Positions 5,369-8,261 of a stretch of 8,261 nt of DNA are shown one piece after another (the stretch's first letter is position 1; the number at the start of each line of letters is the position of its first letter). The DNA is taken from assembly GCA_036521075.1 (NCBI GenBank), contig DATDIL010000121.1, forward strand, positions 1 through 8,261, in the 5' to 3' direction. The position numbers and the translations under genes are program-made. The notes under the pieces were generated by a model. It did no database searches and was not told where the DNA came from. It worked only from the letters and a program-made list of their open reading frames with translations. Source of the stretch: DAIDKA01 sp036521075 (GTDB lineage: Bacteria; Pseudomonadota; Gammaproteobacteria; Steroidobacterales; Steroidobacteraceae).

Positions 5369-7821
5369 AAGATGTCATTGACGTCCCCGCCGAAGCCCCA
5401 AAGCAGGTCGGCTGCCTCATTGACAACATCCTCTTGTCGCATTTGCGCTCCGGCATTCGCGAGGACCTCGTATTGCTGCTGGCCAAGAGTCGATCGCAAC
5501 GCCGCATTGGCAAGCTCATTGTGACGGGTCCAGAAACTGAACAGGGGCGAGGCGGCGCGTTTGCGAATCTCCTCGGCGGCACTTAAGAATCGGCAGGCTT
5601 GCTCGGCTTTGCCCATGCGTTCCGCAATGTAAGCGCATCCCTCGATCGATCCCGCGATCCCACGGATATGCCCGACCGAAATCGCGTTTTTCATCGCCTC
5701 GAGCCACAGAACCGCCGCAGGTCCGAAGCTGCCGCGCCGGAACAGTCCCAGCCCGATATACATGTCGATGAAATGATGCTGGTGCAAATCCCCCCCCAAT
5801 CGACGCACCGGTCGCAACAGGTCGAGGCACTTGTCAATCTCCCCTTCGGACAGGTAGACCCAGCCGCGCGCGAGCCCGGCGAGACCGCGCAACAATGGGT
5901 CGTTGTATTGGTTCGCGAGTCGCTCCAGCAGAGTCAGGTGTTCGGCCGCTTCTACCGTGCGACCCATGTGCGCCAGCCACAATGCGAGGGAGCCGCTGGA
6001 ATAGGCGGCTGCCCAGTCGTCGCCGACTTCACTGGCAATGCTTACGGCCTCCACGAGTTCCACGTCTCCCGCGGCCTTGTCTCCCAGGGCCTTGGTGACG
6101 CCGAGGCACATGAGCGCGAGTCCCCGCTCTCGTGTGCGCGGGGACGGTGCGGCGGCCAGAGCGCGCTCGCACAGACGTTTTGCGAGTACTGGCTCCCCGT
6201 GCGCCTTGAAGTAGAGGGTCAGAAAGCCCACGATCCTCAGCGCAGCCTGACCGTCATTCGCGCTGACTGCGTGCTCGGAGGCGCTGTCTATGTTGCCATG
6301 CTCGCGCATGAGCAACGCGATGCGCTCGCGCATCCGACCCCCCAGCATGTCTTTATGTGCCTCTTCGACCATGCGCACGACGTAAGCCAGGTGCGCGTCA
6401 CGCGCGCGCCGCTCTTCGCCCACCTTCGCGAGCTGTTCCAACGCGAATTCGCGCACGGTTTCGAGGAGCCGGTAACGCGGCGGGCTGGCGCTCTGGTCCA
6501 CCGAGACCAACGATTTATTTGCAAGGCCGGTCAGCAAGTCGACTACGGCCTCTGGCGTGCTGCCGAATGCGGATCCCATATCGATCGCCGCATCGACCGT
6601 CCAACCCTGCACATACACGCCAAGCCACGCGAGGAATCGCTGTTCCTCGGGGGAGAGCAGCCCAAAGCTCCACTCCAGCAACGCGACCAGATTGCGGTGC
6701 CGGTGATCGCGGCCCGCGACATCGCTGACCAGGAAGCGAAAGCGCTCATCGAGCCGCTCGAGCACCTGGCGCGGTGAGAGCAATGCGAATCGAGCTGCTG
6801 CGAGTTCCAGAGCCAGCGGCATGCCGTCAAGGCGTTCACAGATGTCGACGATTGCCGGCGCACTGGCGGCATTGAGAACGAATTCTGGTTGAACGTCACG
6901 GATGCGTGCCAACAGCAATGAAACCGCCGGCGCGGCGGCGACCTCCTGGAGCTCAGATGCACTGGATGCGCGTCTGATATTGGGCAGGCGCAGCGGCGGC
7001 ATGCGCAGTACACGCTCGCCGACGAAGTTCAGCTGCTGTTGCGATGTTGCCAGCACTTTCAGCTTGTCGGTGGCCCGCAATATGTCGACCGCCAGCGCGC
7101 CAAGGTCGGCGGACAGTCGATCGCAATTGTCCAACAGGAGCAACGCCTCTCGGCCTGCCAGGGCCTGTGAGATCCTCTGGACAAGCTCAATTTGACCAGA
7201 CGGTGCGATTGATAGGGCAAGGGCGAGGGCCTGTAGCCATTCTTCGGCTCGCTGCATCGGCACCAGGTCGAAGAACCAGATGCCGTCCGGGTATTGATCA
7301 GATTGCTGGTGCGCAAACGCCAAGGCGCACTGGGTCTTCCCCATTCCACCGGTGCCGAGGAGCGTGAGCGCCCTCCCATCGTGCAGCTGCGCGTCAATCT
7401 GGGCTAATTCATGTTCGCGGCCTATCAATGATTGCAGCCGCGCCGGCAGCCGTGCCGACGGCGGCGGCCCGAAGCGCGCCCGCGGCTCGGTGGGCGCGGC
7501 CGCTGTCCTTTCAATTGGGCCGACATAGCGATACCCGGCGCCATAGACAGTCTGAATAAACTTTGGTCGATCAGGGTCGTCCGCAAAGGCGCGCCTCGCC
7601 AAGGCGATCACTCGATTGAGGGTCGATGCAGTGACGAACCTGTGCCCCCACACCGCGTCCAGCAATTGGTCGCGGGTCAGCAAATTTCCCGGTTGCATCA
7701 ATAATTGCAGCAGAACCGCGAACACCTTGGGTTCGAGATCGATGTCCTCGCCCTCACGAGTAAATCGTCGATTCCTGGTATCGAGCTCACAGGCCCCGCA
7801 TCGATAGATTGATTGATCCAA
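5365..7821 (-). CDS. OmpR-type winged-helix regulator with STAND/NB-ARC-like ATPase and TPR-like region
   Basis: This 818-aa soluble protein starts with a Trans_reg_C (OmpR/PhoB-type) winged helix, about residues 5-104: YRCGACELD, LEPKVFAVLLQLL, LLTRDQLLDAVWG, then TLNRVIALARRAF and the wing FIQTVYGAGYRYVG. There is no receiver domain. A linker leads to SLIGREHEL and a P-loop ATPase: Walker A GTGGMGKT (156-163), Walker B ALLLLDNCD (226-234), and the GMPLALELAA sensor motif (333-342), then RHRNLVALLEWSFGLLSPEEQ (375-395). From about residue 460 on, helical TPR-like repeats follow. This is the COG3903-style predicted-ATPase regulator plan, in which nucleotide state and a C-terminal sensor gate DNA binding. 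The TTG at 7821 is the start: GGAG (7827-7830) lies 5 nt upstream and the domain begins at once, with no ATG nearby. The signal is unknown. Its neighbour is the receptor gene, the likeliest target. Confidence 0.93.
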   Translation of the reverse strand: MDQSIYRCGACELDTRNRRFTREGEDIDLEPKVFAVLLQLLMQPGNLLTRDQLLDAVWGHRFVTASTLNRVIALARRAFADDPDRPKFIQTVYGAGYRYVGPIERTAAAPTEPRARFGPPPSARLPARLQSLIGREHELAQIDAQLHDGRALTLLGTGGMGKTQCALAFAHQQSDQYPDGIWFFDLVPMQRAEEWLQALALALSIAPSGQIELVQRISQALAGREALLLLDNCDRLSADLGALAVDILRATDKLKVLATSQQQLNFVGERVLRMPPLRLPNIRRASSASELQEVAAAPAVSLLLARIRDVQPEFVLNAASAPAIVDICERLDGMPLALELAAARFALLSPRQVLERLDERFRFLVSDVAGRDHRHRNLVALLEWSFGLLSPEEQRFLAWLGVYVQGWTVDAAIDMGSAFGSTPEAVVDLLTGLANKSLVSVDQSASPPRYRLLETVREFALEQLAKVGEERRARDAHLAYVVRMVEEAHKDMLGGRMRERIALLMREHGNIDSASEHAVSANDGQAALRIVGFLTLYFKAHGEPVLAKRLCERALAAAPSPRTRERGLALMCLGVTKALGDKAAGDVELVEAVSIASEVGDDWAAAYSSGSLALWLAHMGRTVEAAEHLTLLERLANQYNDPLLRGLAGLARGWVYLSEGEIDKCLDLLRPVRRLGGDLHQHHFIDMYIGLGLFRRGSFGPAAVLWLEAMKNAISVGHIRGIAGSIEGCAYIAERMGKAEQACRFLSAAEEIRKRAASPLFSFWTRHNELANAALRSTLGQQQYEVLANAGAQMRQEDVVNEAADLLWGFGGDVNDIL

Positions 7822-7904
7822 GCGCGCTCCGATTCGACTGCACCGCGACTGATTCTACGAGGAGCTGTCCGACTTGGAGTGACAGTCGAGGATAGGAAGC
7901 TTGC

Positions 7905-7932
7905 AATATCATCACTTAGAGCCGGCGCCCAA
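7905..7932 (-). promoter_or_regulatory. Weak sigma70-like promoter candidate for the regulator
   Basis: On the minus strand, TTGGGC (7927-7932) and GATATT (7905-7910) are separated by 16 bp, about 84 nt before the TTG start. The matches to consensus are 3/6 and 4/6, so this is only the best candidate visible. No NCCTCAY direct repeat occurs here, so there is no evidence of autoregulation through that motif. Confidence 0.2.
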
Positions 7933-8006
7933 GATGGAGTCGCGTGGTCTCCGGTCCATTCAGACTCTGGCGAGTTCGGGGATGGTAGGGGACCAGATCT
8001 CTCATG

Positions 8007-8023
8007 GTTACTGTAACTTACTG
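8007..8023. repeat. GTTAC-t-GTAAC palindrome with overlapping TTACTG direct repeat
   Basis: GTTACTGTAAC (8007-8017) is a perfect 5-bp dyad around one T. TTACTG also recurs 10 bp later (8008-8013 and 8018-8023). It lies about 190 bp upstream of the regulator start, where a regulator could bind. It could be a transcription-factor site or chance. Confidence 0.3.
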
Positions 8024-8053
8024 ATCTGACCGTTCCTTCTGCGGGTTCGGCGA

Positions 8054-8072
8054 GCCGCCGAGCAGCGGCGGC
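8054..8072. repeat. GC-rich stem-loop, 7-bp stem
   Basis: GCCGCCG (8054-8060) pairs with CGGCGGC (8066-8072) around AGCAG. It is part of a GC-rich block (about 8040-8137) whose composition differs from the sequence on either side, as seen in dispersed extragenic palindromic elements. Confidence 0.4.
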
Positions 8073-8115
8073 GAAGGACGCCGGAGCGTTCGCGACGGCG
8101 GTCCCGAGCGCGAGC

Positions 8116-8149
8116 GAGGGATGAGCGGCGCAGCCGCGAACAATCCCTC
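8116..8149. repeat. Nested stem-loop joined to the tRNA-like 3' end
   Basis: GAGGGAT (8116-8122) pairs with ATCCCTC (8143-8149). Inside it, GCGGC (8125-8129) pairs with GCCGC (8133-8137) around GCA. Both stems are perfect. The outer right arm is also the T-stem/acceptor part of the tRNA-Ser-like tail at 8142-8160, so the hairpin and the tail share bases. Confidence 0.45.
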
Positions 8150-8160
8150 TCTCTCCGCCA
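8142..8160 (+). other. tRNA-Ser 3'-end-like sequence (attachment-site remnant candidate)
   Basis: AATCCCTCTCTCTCCGCCA matches the end of a bacterial tRNA-Ser: T-stem 3' strand, acceptor 3' strand TCTCTCC, discriminator G and encoded CCA. The rest of a tRNA is missing: no GGAGAGA acceptor partner about 90 nt upstream, no D or anticodon arm, and the T-loop is interrupted. Integrative elements recombine at tRNA 3' ends and leave exactly such a short duplicate at the far boundary. I therefore read it as a likely att remnant, not a working tRNA. Confidence 0.4.
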
Positions 8161-8177
8161 TTCTTTCCCACCTGTTA

Positions 8178-8261
8178 TCAAGGACTTGAGCTTTCGTTCC
8201 AGTCTGTACTGGCAGATCTACTGCCAGATTTGCGTTTGCTGGCAAATGCCGCATCCGGTTC
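8178..8261 (-). CDS. C-terminal end of an unidentified reading frame entering from the right edge
   Basis: The minus strand is open from the right edge for 27 codons to a TGA at 8178-8180. The peptide is polar, rich in Ser and Lys/Arg (for example ASKRKSGSRS, ending STDWNESSSP), like a disordered C-terminal tail. It stops 18 bp before the tRNA-Ser-like tail and points toward it, the usual position and direction of an integrase gene beside its attachment site. No integrase motif is visible in so short a piece, so this identity is a guess; the frame may also be chance. Confidence 0.2.
   Translation of the reverse strand, partial: EPDAAFASKRKSGSRSASTDWNESSSP
8199..8247. repeat. Cluster of overlapping inverted repeats
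   Basis: Three perfect dyads are packed into 49 bp: CCAGT-ctgt-ACTGG (8199-8212), CTGGCAG-atcta-CTGCCAG (8209-8227), and ATTTGC...GCAAAT (8228-8247). In addition TGCCAG (8222-8227) is inverted as CTGGCA (8239-8244). Alternative pairings are mutually exclusive. They may be recombinase or regulator binding sites near the putative element boundary, or RNA structure. Confidence 0.45.

Larger units (their letters stand above)
7822..8177. other. Gene-free stretch upstream of the regulator
   Basis: No convincing gene is seen here on either strand. Short open frames crossing it lack ribosome-binding sites and have biased composition. The left part (7822-8035) has ordinary base composition and should hold the regulator promoter. 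The right part (8036-8160) is very GC-rich, full of inverted repeats, and ends in a tRNA-Ser-like 3' end. Confidence 0.6.

Noticed and set aside
5599..6777. A 392-codon open frame on the plus strand inside the regulator
   Set aside because: It is antisense to a clear ATPase gene; its length follows from the high third-position GC of that gene, and the product has no recognisable domain or ribosome-binding site.
8070..8160. A complete tRNA-Ser gene
   Set aside because: Only the 3' end is present; acceptor 5' strand, D arm, anticodon arm and an intact T-loop are missing.
8210..8225. A sigma54-like -24/-12 promoter (TGGCAG-N5-CTGCC)
   Set aside because: GG/GC spacing fits, but the -12 part is poor and the match is explained by the perfect CTGGCAG/CTGCCAG dyad.
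7698..8254. Minus-strand open frames over the regulator's upstream region (ATGs at 8171 and 8254)
   Set aside because: They read through the tRNA-like tail and GC-rich hairpins (the familiar spurious MAEREG start is the reverse of a tRNA-Ser 3' end), so they are not genes.

Overview
The window looks like chromosomal DNA from a GC-rich Gammaproteobacterium, possibly near Steroidobacteraceae or Xanthomonadales. This rests on family content (a UrcA-family protein, a sphingomonad/xanthomonad-style TonB-dependent receptor, and a winged-helix/STAND ATPase regulator) and on the strong third-position G+C bias. The taxonomic placement is inference.

Layout, left to right. (1) 1-793, minus strand: a UrcA-family exported protein (793->377) followed 48 bp downstream by a small exported two-cysteine protein (328->left edge, truncated). 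(2) 911-1453, minus strand: an exported 180-aa protein of unknown function, probably all-beta. (3) A divergent intergenic region of about 200 bp, then a plus-strand BBE-like FAD-linked oxidoreductase (1655-3025). (4) Convergent with it, a TonB-dependent outer-membrane receptor (5257->3044). (5) Upstream of the receptor on the same strand, an 818-aa cytoplasmic regulator with an OmpR-type DNA-binding domain, a STAND/NB-ARC-like ATPase and a TPR-like C-terminal half (7821->5365). (6) 7822-8261: a gene-free, hairpin-rich stretch containing a 19-bp sequence like the 3' end of a tRNA-Ser, then the last 27 codons of an unidentified reading frame entering from the right edge. This resembles the scar or boundary of a tRNA-targeted mobile element.

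The most interesting signal is regulatory. Two intergenic regions carry a near-perfect tandem heptamer, NCCTCAY-N4-NCCTCAY (11-bp period, pho-box-like geometry). One copy (1541-1558) lies between the 180-aa secreted protein and the divergent oxidase; the other (5351-5368) lies between the regulator and the receptor. Both have the same orientation, and both end 37 nt before a -10-like hexamer for the minus-strand gene. A degraded third copy (891-908) precedes the UrcA gene. OmpR/PhoB-type winged helices typically bind 10-11-bp direct repeats, so the working hypothesis is that the neighbouring regulator uses these sites to co-control receptor, oxidase, secreted protein and possibly the UrcA pair. 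That would be a small import and oxidation system for an unknown extracellular substrate. The repeats are seen directly; the regulator assignment and the substrate link are inference.
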